From NCBI GenBank assembly GCA_023206055.1, contig CP065366.1, positions 1,922,001 through 1,986,000 on the forward strand: a stretch of 64,000 bases of DNA, in the 5' to 3' direction. The notes under the pieces were generated by a model. That model had not been told where the DNA came from and searched no databases. It saw nothing but the letters and a program-made list of their open reading frames with translations. How positions within the stretch are numbered: the stretch's first letter is position 1; each line of letters opens with the position of its first letter. Below, in pieces: positions 33,170 to 43,428 of the stretch. The translations under genes and the position numbers were made by a program. The DNA is from Vibrio cyclitrophicus. GTDB lineage: Bacteria > Pseudomonadota > Gammaproteobacteria > Enterobacterales > Vibrionaceae.

Positions 33170-35776
33170 TTAAGCCTCTAGTGCTTTCGTTACTTTCTCA
33201 AAGAGGTCTTTTGCTAAGTTATCCATGTTCTTCAATGTCTCAAGTTCCTGCTTGATAAGAGCTTGGCGCTCATCATCGTACTTACGGAACTTAAGCAACG
33301 GATCGATCAAACGTGATGCTACTTGTGGGTTGCTGCTGTTAAGCTCACGCAAGATTTCGCCTGCAAACTCATAGCCCTGACCTGACTTGTCGTGGAACTG
33401 AATCGGGTTCATGTTTAAGAATGAACCGACCAAGTTACGAGTACGGTTCGGGTTTTTCAAACTAAACGCTTGGTGTGACATAGACGCCTTTATAACTTCA
33501 AGTGCGTTTGAACTTGGGTTCGTTCCTTGAAGAGCAAACCACTTGTCCATGACAAGACCATCGTGTTTCCACTTGTCGCTGTAATCCGCCATCAAAGTTT
33601 CACGACATGGGAGTTGCGCACTGTTCGCCGCGCCCATTGCTGCCATTGTGTCTGTCATGTTGTTCGCTTGCTGGTACATAGCAACAACCAAGTCATTACC
33701 CTTTTCAGTATGCGCTAAGTAACTTAAGCAAACTTTACGCAAAGTGCGCTTACCAATCGAATCGTGATCAATCGTGTATTCCGCTAGTGCATTACTGTGG
33801 TAAACCGCCGCTAACTCGTCTTCAAGTTCAGCAGCTAGTGTTACTTTCATTGAGTTGAGAACCGATGCGACCGCATCAATGTCAACACGCTCATACCAAC
33901 CTGATACTTCGTTATGGCTTGGCAATGAAAGCATCTCTGCGATAAAGGCAGGTTCTAGCGAATCACTCAGTAGTACACCACGGAAAGCATCAACCACAGA
34001 ATCAGAAAGTGCAAACGCTTCGCCTTGTTGAACTTTTTCAACATTGCTGCGGATGTACTTAGCCAATAGCATTTGACCTGCATCCCAACGAGAGAACTCA
34101 TTGCGTGCATTCACCATCAAGAAAATCAGCTCTTCATCTGAATAGTCGTACTCCAATTTCACTGGCGCAGAGAATTCACGAAGCAGTGATGGGATTGGTT
34201 GTTCAGAAACATTGTCAAACACGAAGGTCTGTTCCGCTTCTTTCACATCAAGTACGTTATGAACTGGCTTTCCGTTACATTGTAACTCAACCACATCACC
34301 CGAAGTAGTGTACAGTTCAATATCTAGAGGGATATGCAGAGCCTGCTTTTCAGTTTGCTCATGCGTTGGCGCTGTTACTTGGCGAGTTGTTAACGTGTAC
34401 TGTTTCTTTTCTGCATCGTAGTGGCTTTCAACAGACAACGTCGGCGTACCAGATTGGCTGTACCAAAGGCGGAACTGAGACAGATCAACACCCGATGCGT
34501 CTTCCATTGCAGCGACGAAATCTTCACATGTTGCTGCCGTACCATCGTGACGTTCGAAGTACAGCTTCATGCCTTTTTGGAAACCATCTTCACCCAACAA
34601 TGTGTGGATCATACGGATCACTTCACTGCCCTTTTCGTACACAGTTAAAGTGTAGAAGTTATTCATTTCTATCACTTTTTCCGGACGAATTGGGTGAGAC
34701 ATTGGACTTGCGTCTTCAGCAAATTGTGGCCCGCGAATAATACGAACATTGTTGATTCTGTTTACTGCGCGAGAGCCAAGATCAGACGAGAACTCCTGGT
34801 CACGGAATACGGTTAAGCCTTCTTTTAAGCTTAGCTGGAACCAATCGCGACAAGTGACTCGGTTACCTGTCCAGTTATGGAAATATTCGTGGCCAATAAC
34901 GGCTTCAATACCTAGGTAATCTGTATCCGTTGCTGTTTGGTCGTTTGCTAAAACAAACTTAGAGTTGAATACATTCAGACCTTTGTTTTCCATCGCGCCC
35001 ATGTTGAAGAAATCAACGGCTACGATCATGTAGATGTCTAAATCATACTCAAGATTGAAACGCTCTTCGTCCCACTTCATTGAGTTAATCAAAGAAACCA
35101 TCGCGTGGTTTGCGCGGTCGAGGTTACCTTTGTCGACAAATATTTCTAGGTCAACGTTACGACCAGATTGTGTGGTGTATGCGTCACGAAGTACATCGAA
35201 GTCACCCGCAACTAAAGCAAACAAGTACGCCGGTTTTGGATGTGGGTCTTGCCATTTCACCCAGTGACGACCGTTTTCAGCTTCACCTTCATCTACACGG
35301 TTACCATTGCTTAATAAGAATGGGTTCTCTGCTTTGTCTGCGATTACCGTTGTGGTGAATTTCGCCAACACATCTGGGCGGTCCATGTAGTAAGTAATAC
35401 GACGGAAACCTTCGGCTTCACACTGAGTACAGAACGCGCCACCCGACTTGTACAAGCCTTCTAGTGCGCTGTTCCCTTCAGGGTTAACTTCGGTAACGAT
35501 GGTTAGCGTGAATTCTTTTGGAAGGTCATTCAGCGTAAGTTGAGTTTCAGACTGCTCGAACTTCGTCCATTCGTTGCCTTCAACCAAAACAGAAATCAAC
35601 TTCAAGCCTTCACCATCAAGTACTAATGTCGCGCTGTCTTTCTCCTGCTTAACACTAGAAACAGCCGTAACAATGGATGCTGAGTCGTACAAATCGAAAG
35701 TAAGATCGATTTCAGAAATCGTGTGAGATGGTGATTGATAATCTTTACGATACTTGGCTTGAGGTGTATGTGCCAT
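33170..35776 (-). CDS. pepN: Aminopeptidase N
   Basis: 868 residues, as E. coli PepN (870). M1 family: exopeptidase motif GAMENKGLN (about 260), zinc site HEYFHNW with the second Glu in KEGLTVFRDQEF (HExxH-x18-E), then a C-terminal helical domain. Cytoplasmic main aminopeptidase that removes N-terminal residues from peptides. The start MAHTPQAKYRKDY fits the family. Monocistronic on the minus strand, with a terminator behind it. Confidence 0.97.
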   Translation of the reverse strand: MAHTPQAKYRKDYQSPSHTISEIDLTFDLYDSASIVTAVSSVKQEKDSATLVLDGEGLKLISVLVEGNEWTKFEQSETQLTLNDLPKEFTLTIVTEVNPEGNSALEGLYKSGGAFCTQCEAEGFRRITYYMDRPDVLAKFTTTVIADKAENPFLLSNGNRVDEGEAENGRHWVKWQDPHPKPAYLFALVAGDFDVLRDAYTTQSGRNVDLEIFVDKGNLDRANHAMVSLINSMKWDEERFNLEYDLDIYMIVAVDFFNMGAMENKGLNVFNSKFVLANDQTATDTDYLGIEAVIGHEYFHNWTGNRVTCRDWFQLSLKEGLTVFRDQEFSSDLGSRAVNRINNVRIIRGPQFAEDASPMSHPIRPEKVIEMNNFYTLTVYEKGSEVIRMIHTLLGEDGFQKGMKLYFERHDGTAATCEDFVAAMEDASGVDLSQFRLWYSQSGTPTLSVESHYDAEKKQYTLTTRQVTAPTHEQTEKQALHIPLDIELYTTSGDVVELQCNGKPVHNVLDVKEAEQTFVFDNVSEQPIPSLLREFSAPVKLEYDYSDEELIFLMVNARNEFSRWDAGQMLLAKYIRSNVEKVQQGEAFALSDSVVDAFRGVLLSDSLEPAFIAEMLSLPSHNEVSGWYERVDIDAVASVLNSMKVTLAAELEDELAAVYHSNALAEYTIDHDSIGKRTLRKVCLSYLAHTEKGNDLVVAMYQQANNMTDTMAAMGAANSAQLPCRETLMADYSDKWKHDGLVMDKWFALQGTNPSSNALEVIKASMSHQAFSLKNPNRTRNLVGSFLNMNPIQFHDKSGQGYEFAGEILRELNSSNPQVASRLIDPLLKFRKYDDERQALIKQELETLKNMDNLAKDLFEKVTKALEA

Positions 35777-35862
35777 GACGGGTTCCTTTTGATCGTTATA
35801 CGTAATTATTTTTTAACTGTATATATCTAAAGGTTGAGCGCCAATAAAACAAGGGGAATATT

Positions 35863-35894
35863 AAAAAAAGGAGGCATTGTAGGAAAATGCCTCC
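35863..35894 (-). terminator. Terminator downstream of the 35995 gene
   Basis: Nine-base stem GGAGGCATT / AATGCCTCC with a 7-base loop and seven T on the minus strand, 100 bp past the stop of the two-repeat protein. Confidence 0.8.
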
Positions 35895-35994
35895 ATGTTT
35901 TGCTATTTTATCAATCAAATCAGACAGGAACGGCTAAGAAATGAACTGTGCACAATATTATCAACGAGTACGACTTTAATGCTAAAACTCACAA

Positions 35995-36678
35995 TTATCG
36001 GATGCGATTGAGCACCGCAAACATATCTCCCTCTTCACCTTGCAGCGTTAACACATCGCTGTTCAGTGTATATCGAGTACCATGTTCACCGTTCTCATAA
36101 AGTAACACTAGCTGGTCGCCTTCGGTGTAATACACACCGCGACGAATGACTTCACCGCCTTCTTCATCGGACACTCGAAACATGAATATGAAGTCTGGTT
36201 GAAGAACCAAATCCATTTTTTGAATGTTACTCGCACGTAAATCGCTTCCAGACAGTTCGGCACTTGACCAGATTCCCGCCAAAGCATTTGGTAAGGCCTT
36301 CGTAAACATGACACCGTTGAGATTCAGCATGTTGTGATTACTGCTATATGCGTAAACCTGAGGCTCAGAGGTGTTCAAACCCAAAATAATGGTGTCTTCG
36401 TTGGCATTATACAAACCTTCCCAATGATCCACACTGTAATCTTTCTTTTGAATATCAATAGAGAATGAGTAGTTTGAGTCGAGAGTCAGCTTGATTGCTC
36501 TAAAGTTTTCAGTACCTTGCTCAGGATCAGGATTCATCAAATACCAATCGCCGAGCAGCAAAGGAAGGTCAAAATGGGATAGATTACTATCACTTTTTGA
36601 TTGTTGGCTACTCGAAGCGACCTCACTCCCAAAAGCCACAAAACTTAAACAAGATAAAAATAGTAGAATCCATTTCAT
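35995..36678 (-). CDS. Secreted protein with two lipocalin-like repeats, function unknown
   Basis: 227 residues with a signal peptide (1-17, cut after VAFGS). The mature part looks like two related domains of about 95 residues: the first begins LLGDWYLMNPDPEQ and ends LNLNGVMFTK; the second begins ALAGIWSSAELSG and ends LTLQGEEGDMFAVLNRI. Each has a G-x-W start, strand pairs and a repeated hydrophobic end, as in lipocalin-like folds. No Cys lipobox is seen, so probably soluble periplasmic. Not recognised as a named family. Monocistronic. Confidence 0.75.
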   Translation of the reverse strand: MKWILLFLSCLSFVAFGSEVASSSQQSKSDSNLSHFDLPLLLGDWYLMNPDPEQGTENFRAIKLTLDSNYSFSIDIQKKDYSVDHWEGLYNANEDTIILGLNTSEPQVYAYSSNHNMLNLNGVMFTKALPNALAGIWSSAELSGSDLRASNIQKMDLVLQPDFIFMFRVSDEEGGEVIRRGVYYTEGDQLVLLYENGEHGTRYTLNSDVLTLQGEEGDMFAVLNRIR

Positions 36679-36886
36679 AAGCGTCCCCCTCGTTTTCTTT
36701 AAGCTTAGGCACGTAATGATTAGAAAGCGAAAAAATATGATCTAAGTCACTAAATTTTAAGTGCGAAGTAACTTAAATGTCATTGTTCGACGAAAAATCG
36801 AGCTAAATGACCTTGAATATTGAATGTTCTTTGCGACAATCTCAACGGTTACAATCAGATATTCCTGTCAAATTATAGACACAAAA

Positions 36887-36912
36887 AAAGCGAGCCTAAG
36901 CTCGCTTTTCAA
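36887..36912 (-). terminator. prc terminator
   Basis: Nine-base stem AAAGCGAGC / GCTCGCTTT with a 4-base loop and a run of T on the minus strand, about 50 bp after prc. Confidence 0.88.
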
Positions 36913-36955
36913 ATAGTACATCTTTGAACAATCACCTTTTTAACAGGCGTTTGCT

Positions 36956-38950
36956 CTATTTCTTAATCATATCTAGCATGATAGCAACAGATTCATCAAG
37001 ATAAGCATCTGGGGCTTCGTAGTCTTTTGGAATATCATCCAACGTTTTAAATGCCTCTAACTTAGCGGCTTTTTGACGTTGGTTAATACGCTCTAGACGA
37101 AGCACATCCGCATCATCACTCTCTTGTTGACGAACCTTTTCATTCAAAGAAAGGTCGTTGTCGTCTTTATCAGCCTTATATTTTTCAATATCTTGCGCGA
37201 TAAAGCCAAATTCCATGTCTGTTGCGATACGAGCTTGGTGTTTTGCCGTCAACGCTGCGATTTGCTCATCGTTACGCTGTAACACCGAGTACTTCGCTTT
37301 ATCAATACTGTCCCAAGGAAGAGCGTTGTCTTCAACACTTTCACCCGTATCTGCAGGATCAATTGGCGTTGGGTAAGCAATATCAGGCACTACACCTTTG
37401 TTTTGCGTACTACCACCATTGATTCGGTAGAATTTCTGGATTGTGTACTGAACATAGCCCAACTCTTTATCGAACAAATCATAAATATGATTCAAAGAGC
37501 GATGCTGTTGCACCGTACCTTTGCCGAAAGAGTTTTCACCCAAGATGATTGCACGACCGTAATCTTGCATTGCTGCTGCAAAGATTTCAGATGCCGAAGC
37601 ACTGTAGCGATTCACCAATACCGTTAACGGGCCTTGGTAACTGATTTGGCCATCAGTATCACTGTTCACTTTGACACGACCGTAGCTATCACGAACTTGA
37701 ACAACTGGTCCCTCTTTGATAAACAAACCAGAGAGTTCGGTTGCTTCAGTCAGTGCACCACCACCGTTGTTTCGAAGGTCAACAATAATACCTTCAACAC
37801 CTTGCTCTTTAAGCTCAGTGATCAGTTTATCGGTATCTTTAGATAGACCAACATAGAAACTTGGTACTTCGAGTACACCAATCTTCTTGCCATCTTTCTC
37901 GATAACTTCTGATTTAACAGCGCGGTCTTCTAAACGAATCTTATCGCGTACAATTGTGACAACGTGACTTTTTGCATCTTTACCGTCTGGCAAGATCTGT
38001 AGCTTAACTTTAGTCCCTTTCGGTCCTTTAATTAATTGCACTACATCGTCTAAACGCCAGCCGATAACATCGACAATCTCTTCGCCATCTTGACCAACGC
38101 CAACAATACGGTCGCCATCGCTCAATTGTTTGCTGTTTGACGCAGGGCCACCAGCAACTAAAGATCGAATAACGGTGTAGTCGTCTGTCATCTGAAGTAC
38201 AGCACCAATACCTTCTAGAGATAGGTTCATCTCAGATTGGAATTGCTCTGCATTTCTTGGAGAAAGGTAACTGGTGTGGGGATCAACTTCACGCGCAAAT
38301 GCGTTCATGTAGATTTGGAAAGCATCTTCGTTGTGCGATTGCGTAATACGCTTCATCGCATTGTTGTAACGCTTTTCCAAAACTTCTTGAATCTCTGGCC
38401 ACTCTTTACCAGTAAGTTTTAGATTCAACGCATCGTATTTAACGCGTTTCCTCCAAAGCTCATTCACTTCAGCGATATCTTTTGGCCACTCTGCTTCACT
38501 ACGATTGAGCTCAATACTTTCATCGGTATCAAACTTAATCTCAGTATCTAGCAAAGACAATGCATATTGAAAACGTTCAAAACGCTTCTGCATAGACAAA
38601 TTATAAACATCGAATGCAATCTGGTTATTGCCAGCTTTCAGTTGATCATCAATTTGTGTAGATGACGCAGCGAAAGAGTCAATATCAGCTTGAGTGAAGA
38701 TATTACGATTATAATCCAGCATCTCTAAGTAACGATTAAAGATAGCTTGAGAGAAATCATCGTTGAGATTGAAGTGTTTATAGTGAGAACGAGTAAATCT
38801 AGAAGTAACACGTTTACTAGCAGTTTCGTGTTGGACCTCAGGAGCGAGTAGAGGTAAATCGTCCTGATCTAATTTGGCTTCGAGAGCCTGAGCTGAAGCT
38901 GCTAGCCAAAAGCTAGCAGCAATCAGTGTCAATTTTGAACGGCATTTCAT
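36956..38950 (-). CDS. prc: C-terminal processing peptidase Prc (Tsp)
   Basis: 664 residues. Signal peptide (1-22, cut after AQA), helical N-terminal domain, PDZ domain (about 235-320, GIGAVLQM and GGPASNSKQLSDGDRIVGVG), then peptidase S41 with catalytic Ser in NRYSASASEIFAAA and Lys in NSFGKGTVQQH, and a long C-terminal helical part (DUF3340). It is a periplasmic protease that processes lipoproteins and peptidoglycan hydrolases. It lies 17 bp after proQ, as in E. coli, so the two are one unit. A matS-like sequence lies inside (37957-37969). Confidence 0.96.
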   Translation of the reverse strand: MKCRSKLTLIAASFWLAASAQALEAKLDQDDLPLLAPEVQHETASKRVTSRFTRSHYKHFNLNDDFSQAIFNRYLEMLDYNRNIFTQADIDSFAASSTQIDDQLKAGNNQIAFDVYNLSMQKRFERFQYALSLLDTEIKFDTDESIELNRSEAEWPKDIAEVNELWRKRVKYDALNLKLTGKEWPEIQEVLEKRYNNAMKRITQSHNEDAFQIYMNAFAREVDPHTSYLSPRNAEQFQSEMNLSLEGIGAVLQMTDDYTVIRSLVAGGPASNSKQLSDGDRIVGVGQDGEEIVDVIGWRLDDVVQLIKGPKGTKVKLQILPDGKDAKSHVVTIVRDKIRLEDRAVKSEVIEKDGKKIGVLEVPSFYVGLSKDTDKLITELKEQGVEGIIVDLRNNGGGALTEATELSGLFIKEGPVVQVRDSYGRVKVNSDTDGQISYQGPLTVLVNRYSASASEIFAAAMQDYGRAIILGENSFGKGTVQQHRSLNHIYDLFDKELGYVQYTIQKFYRINGGSTQNKGVVPDIAYPTPIDPADTGESVEDNALPWDSIDKAKYSVLQRNDEQIAALTAKHQARIATDMEFGFIAQDIEKYKADKDDNDLSLNEKVRQQESDDADVLRLERINQRQKAAKLEAFKTLDDIPKDYEAPDAYLDESVAIMLDMIKK
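37957..37969. other. matS-like site inside prc
   Basis: GTGACAACGTGAC agrees with the matS consensus at 12 of 13 positions (C to G at position 11). Confidence 0.4.
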
Positions 38951-38967
38951 GCGTAGGAGTATCTCCT

Positions 38968-39591
38968 TTAAGCGCGCAAGTGCTCCGCTTTAACAACCAT
39001 TTGTAGGCCGTTTGCTAACTGAACACGCACATCTTCCTTATTGATTTCAACAATGGTCGCAGCCATGTTTCCTGTACCCATGTTCACATTTACTTCTTTG
39101 CCAGCGATGAATTCATCGGCGTTCAAAGCGCGTGTTTCTACAGGCTTTTCTACTTTTGGTGCTTTAGGCGCTTGACGACGAGGCTGTTGAGCTTTCTTCG
39201 CCTTAGTTTTCGCTTTGCCTTCTTCACGAGCTTTTTGTGCTTGTTCTTTACGACGAGCCTGAACTTTCGCTTTGCTTTCTGCAAGTGTAGCTTTAGCGTG
39301 TTCTACGTGCTCTTCTTCTAATGTGCCACATGCGTTGCCGTCTAGGTCAACACGATCTGCGCCAGCTTTTACGCCGTGCAGGTAACGCCATGATGATGTG
39401 TACTGTCTTAACGCTGCACGAAGCTGAGTCTTACTTACTTTTTCGTCTTCATTTAGACGTTCAGCAAGATCTTGAAAAATACCAATTTTAAGTGGTTTTG
39501 CTTCACCTTCTAGAGTAAAGCATTTAGGGAAACATTCAGCAACATATGCGATAACTTCTTTGCTGTTTTTTAACTTTTCAGTGTTTTCCAT
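38968..39591 (-). CDS. proQ: RNA chaperone ProQ
   Basis: 207 residues. N-terminal FinO/ProQ domain (1-115; EVIAYVAECFPKCF and RLNEDEKVSKTQLRAALRQYTSSWRYL), then a basic Lys/Ala/Arg linker (about 115-150), then a Tudor-like C-terminal domain (about 155-207, VNVNMGTGNMAATIVEIN). ProQ binds structured small RNAs and mRNA 3' ends. It precedes prc by 17 bp; ORF order proQ-prc is as in E. coli. Confidence 0.95.
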   Translation of the reverse strand: MENTEKLKNSKEVIAYVAECFPKCFTLEGEAKPLKIGIFQDLAERLNEDEKVSKTQLRAALRQYTSSWRYLHGVKAGADRVDLDGNACGTLEEEHVEHAKATLAESKAKVQARRKEQAQKAREEGKAKTKAKKAQQPRRQAPKAPKVEKPVETRALNADEFIAGKEVNVNMGTGNMAATIVEINKEDVRVQLANGLQMVVKAEHLRA

Positions 39592-39688
39592 GTGGGTTCC
39601 TGGTTTTTGCGGTTTTCCGCGAGCATTAAGAAAATATTTTTACGTATTATAGAGAGATGCTTGGGAAAAACCACAGTAAGAGAATAAT

Positions 39689-40180
39689 TTATGCTTTGTT
39701 CGCGTGCGAATTAAGCACCTTTTCCACTTCAGCCATAAAAAATGTCAATCCGTCTTCATCAATTTGAGAAAAACGACCAACATTTGGGCTATCGATATCA
39801 AGAACGCCCGTTATTTTTCCGCCAATCGAGAACGGAATAACGATTTCTGAGTTACTCGCGGCGTCACAAGCGATGTGACCTTCGAACTCATGAACATCAT
39901 GAATGCGCTGAACTGTATTCGTCGCAACCGCAGTTCCACACACACCACGCCCTACCGGAATTCGCACACAAGCAGGTTGACCTTGGAAAGGACCCAGTAC
40001 AAGTTCGTCTTTTTCCTTAGCCTGGTCCTGCTTCATTAAATAGAAACCCGCCCAGTTCAAGTTATCCAATTCCATGAATAATAATGAACTGATATTAGCA
40101 AGATTAGCAGTTAGATCGGTTTCTGATTCAATTAATGCAACGGCTTGTTTGGTTAAGCGTTGGTAATGTTCTATTTTCAT
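39689..40180 (-). CDS. yebR: Free methionine-R-sulfoxide reductase (GAF domain)
   Basis: 163 residues of one GAF domain. The three fRMsr cysteines are present: PACVRIP, GRGVCGT and HIACDAASNSEI, and the strand ending GVLDIDSPNVGRFSQ. It reduces free methionine sulfoxide, not protein-bound. Start: an in-frame TTG lies 12 bases earlier, but GGAAG before the ATG at 40180 fits better. E. coli has yebR between proQ and yebS; here an ABC exporter separates it from yebS. Confidence 0.9.
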   Translation of the reverse strand: MKIEHYQRLTKQAVALIESETDLTANLANISSLLFMELDNLNWAGFYLMKQDQAKEKDELVLGPFQGQPACVRIPVGRGVCGTAVATNTVQRIHDVHEFEGHIACDAASNSEIVIPFSIGGKITGVLDIDSPNVGRFSQIDEDGLTFFMAEVEKVLNSHANKA

Positions 40181-40269
40181 ATTAACTTCCAATTAAATTG
40201 AGACTTCCATTATCAAGAGAACGCAGTAGAATGCGGCCATCAAACTAAATAGGACTTATTCTCATTACA

Positions 40270-42066
40270 ATGAACAATTCAGAAGATACTATTAGCCGTT
40301 CTTGGTTAATAACTCAAGTAAAAAAACACAAGTCCAAATTACTGTTTGCTAACATTATTGCCATTTTTGCAACTCTCATTAGTGTCCCTATCCCGTTGCT
40401 GATGCCACTAATGGTTGATGAAGTATTACTTGATAAGCCTGCTTCAGGTTTAGAAATGATGAACCACCTACTTCCATCTTCATTACAAACACCGACTGGC
40501 TATATAGCACTAACTTTGTTGTTAGTGATTATCATGCGCTCCGTTAGCCAAGCGTTGAACATTCTGCAAGGGCGTCAGTTTACGCTTGTGTCCAAAACAA
40601 TTACCTATCAAATGCGCAGCAAGATGATAGATAAGCTTGGCCGCATCAGTATTCGACAATACGAAACCAAAGGCAGCGGCGGTATCAACGCCCATCTGAT
40701 AACAGACATAGAGACAATAGATAAGTTCATTGGCTCGACCCTTTCTAAATTTATCATTAGCTTCCTGACCGTGTTCGGTACAGCGATCGTGTTGTTATGG
40801 TTAGAGTGGCGTTTAGGATTGTTCATTTTACTGGTCAATCCTGTTGTGATTTATTTCTCCCGTAAACTAGGCAGCAGGGTTAAACACCTTAAGAAGTACG
40901 AAAACCAATCTTTCGAGCGCTTTCAAAACCGTTTGGTGGAAACTTTAGATGGCATTTACCAACTACGCGCGGCGAATAAAGAACGCATCTTTCTCGATGA
41001 ACTTAAGGTTCAAGCAAACCAAGTAAGAATCGATGCAGACAAATACGCTTGGCAATCTGAAGCTGCTGGCCGTGTTTCGTTTCTACTCTTCTTATTAGGT
41101 TTCGAACTTTTCCGTGCCGTCGCTATGCTAATGGTGTTATTCAGCGACTTAACCATCGGTCAGATTTTCGCAGTATTTGGCTACTTGTGGTTCATGTTAG
41201 GCCCAGTTCAAGAGCTACTAGGGATTCAATTCTCTTGGTATAGCGCGAAAGCGGCACTGCAACGCATCAACGATCTTCTTCAGTTAGAAGAAGAGAAGCG
41301 ACCTATCAGTAAAGTGAACCCATTTAATGAAGATCAAGAAGTGACAGTTGACATCGAAGACGTTACATTCTCTTACACATTAGAAAACACTGTTTTAAAT
41401 AGACTATCGCTGCACATCCCTGCAGGTAAGAAAGTCGCTTTGGTAGGCGCGAGTGGCGGTGGTAAATCTACGTTAATCCAGTTGCTGATTGGGGTTTACC
41501 AAGCCGACTCGGGTTGCATTCGCTATAACGGTGAAACAACCGATGACATTAGCTTTGATGTAATACGCAATCAAATTGCCGTGGTTTTACAACAACCTAT
41601 ACTCTTTAACGATACATTAAGGCATAATCTGACCCTTGGTGCTGAATACGACGAAATGTCGTTGTGGCGTGCGCTTGAAGTCGCTCAAATGCAAGATGTC
41701 ATCAAGCAACTGAGTAATGGCTTAGATACACAAATTGGTAGGAACGGCGTTCGACTGTCTGGCGGTCAACGACAACGCTTAGCAATAGCTCGTATGGTGC
41801 TGAGCAATCCTAAGTTTGTTATTCTTGATGAAGCGACATCTGCACTCGATACAGCAACAGAGTCAGCGCTGCATAAAGCGTTGAGCGAGTTTTTGAAAGA
41901 TCGCACAACTTTGATAGTGGCTCATCGATTATCAGCGGTGAAACAAGCCGATCTAATCTATGTTTTAGAAGATGGACAAGTCACACAGACGGGAACACAT
42001 GGTGAATTGGTTGAACAACAAGGACTCTATCAAACACTCTATGGCAGTGTGCAATCGCACGCCTGA
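40270..42066 (+). CDS. ABC exporter, fused permease and ATPase
   Basis: 598 residues, type IV ABC half-transporter. Membrane domain (about 20-310) with six helices, then ATPase with Walker A GASGGGKST, signature LSGGQRQRLAIARM and Walker B FVILDEATSAL. No peptidase domain is visible, so it is not a bacteriocin processor. Works as a homodimer in the inner membrane; the substrate is unknown (lipid, drug or peptide). It is inserted between yebR and yebS, which are neighbours in E. coli, and is divergent from yebR, with 89 bp between the starts. Confidence 0.88.
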   Translation: MNNSEDTISRSWLITQVKKHKSKLLFANIIAIFATLISVPIPLLMPLMVDEVLLDKPASGLEMMNHLLPSSLQTPTGYIALTLLLVIIMRSVSQALNILQGRQFTLVSKTITYQMRSKMIDKLGRISIRQYETKGSGGINAHLITDIETIDKFIGSTLSKFIISFLTVFGTAIVLLWLEWRLGLFILLVNPVVIYFSRKLGSRVKHLKKYENQSFERFQNRLVETLDGIYQLRAANKERIFLDELKVQANQVRIDADKYAWQSEAAGRVSFLLFLLGFELFRAVAMLMVLFSDLTIGQIFAVFGYLWFMLGPVQELLGIQFSWYSAKAALQRINDLLQLEEEKRPISKVNPFNEDQEVTVDIEDVTFSYTLENTVLNRLSLHIPAGKKVALVGASGGGKSTLIQLLIGVYQADSGCIRYNGETTDDISFDVIRNQIAVVLQQPILFNDTLRHNLTLGAEYDEMSLWRALEVAQMQDVIKQLSNGLDTQIGRNGVRLSGGQRQRLAIARMVLSNPKFVILDEATSALDTATESALHKALSEFLKDRTTLIVAHRLSAVKQADLIYVLEDGQVTQTGTHGELVEQQGLYQTLYGSVQSHA

Positions 42067-42156
42067 TGTTTATTGTTCTAGGAATTTAAGTCAGTTTAGT
42101 TTTAAGTATTTAAATCAGCTTAAAAGTCTTATCGCTGTTTCAACTTGGGAGGTCGC

Positions 42157-43428
42157 GTGACCTCCCCATCCGTTACCAACCCTTTATCAACTAAGCATCA
42201 ATGCGATAGCAGCTCAGTGCGCCTTTGCCAAGGCTGCGAACTTCCCGTCGATAAAATGGACATCCCTTTAGGAAAGTCCGCTTATTGCCCTAGATGCGGT
42301 ACCCAGCTTTATAGAGGCGGCACCCCTAGCCTCTCTGGAAACCTAGCCATCGCAATTACCTGCTTATTGCTGTTTATCCCGTCGCACTTTTTTGAATTCA
42401 TCAGTATTCGCCTGATTGGTGTCATGATTCCCGCGACGTTACCATCCGGCGTCTTTACCTTAATGGGTGAAGGCTTTCCTCTGCTTGGCTTGTTGATTCT
42501 ATTCTGCAGTTCGATAGCTCCGTTGCTCGTGTGCACGTCGGTACTCATCACTCATGCTTCACTGCGTTTTAAGATCTTCACACCCTTTCGTTATGCATTA
42601 ACTATTATTCAAACTCTCAAACATTGGATGATGTTGGATGTATTTCTGGTAAGTTTGGCGGTATCGTGTTTCAAACTCCAAGATTACTCGGATATTTTTG
42701 TCGGCCCTGGTTTGATTGGCCTGATTCTTCTGCAGCTTTTCAGCGTATTACTAGTAAGCCGTATTAGTGTGCGTCGCTACTGGGAAGCTTGGGCAAAAGA
42801 ATCTGAGTACTCTTTTGCTGAAAGTAAAAACGTACACTGTCACAACTGTCATCTTTCTCAGCCTGACGGCCATACTTGTGTGCGTTGTCACCATGACTTA
42901 TATCACCGCAAGCCTTACTCTATACAGAAGACTTGGTCTCTGTTGTTTGCCGCATCCGTGGCTATTATACCCGCTAACGTCATTCCTATTTCTATCCTTA
43001 TTACCAACGGTCAAAGGTTAGAAGACACCATTATTTCCGGTGTCGCTTCGCTGATTAATAGCGACATGTATGGCATCGCAGCGATCATTTTCATCGCCAG
43101 TATCGTCGTGCCAGTTGCAAAAATACTTGGCCTTGCTTACATCTTAATTTGTATCAAGATGAAGCGCGCCGTTTACCACAGACAACGCATGACCATCTAT
43201 TTCATTGTGAAATGGGTGGGCAAATGGTCGGTTATGGATCTGTTCGTTATTTCGATCATGATGACCTTGGTCGACCGCGGACAAATTTTAAACTTTACAC
43301 CAGGTTATGGTGCAGTCGCTTTTGGCGTCGTAGTTGTTCTCACGATGCTGGCAGCGGAAAGCTTAGATCCTAGGCTAATTTGGGATAACTACACCTCTAA
43401 AGATGAGTCAGTGAATGAACAACGATAA
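42157..43428 (+). CDS. yebS: Paraquat-inducible protein A family (LetA/YebS)
   Basis: About 423 residues. Two PqiA repeats, each a zinc-ribbon-like Cys set (CQGCELPVDKM with CPRCG; CHNCHLSQPDGHTC with CVRCHHDL) followed by membrane helices. LetA sits in the inner membrane and works with the MCE protein LetB for lipid transport across the periplasm. Start: the frame opens at a TTG at 42145, but GGGAGG sits 4 bases before GTG at 42157. It overlaps yebT by 14 bp. Confidence 0.9.
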   Translation: MTSPSVTNPLSTKHQCDSSSVRLCQGCELPVDKMDIPLGKSAYCPRCGTQLYRGGTPSLSGNLAIAITCLLLFIPSHFFEFISIRLIGVMIPATLPSGVFTLMGEGFPLLGLLILFCSSIAPLLVCTSVLITHASLRFKIFTPFRYALTIIQTLKHWMMLDVFLVSLAVSCFKLQDYSDIFVGPGLIGLILLQLFSVLLVSRISVRRYWEAWAKESEYSFAESKNVHCHNCHLSQPDGHTCVRCHHDLYHRKPYSIQKTWSLLFAASVAIIPANVIPISILITNGQRLEDTIISGVASLINSDMYGIAAIIFIASIVVPVAKILGLAYILICIKMKRAVYHRQRMTIYFIVKWVGKWSVMDLFVISIMMTLVDRGQILNFTPGYGAVAFGVVVVLTMLAAESLDPRLIWDNYTSKDESVNEQR

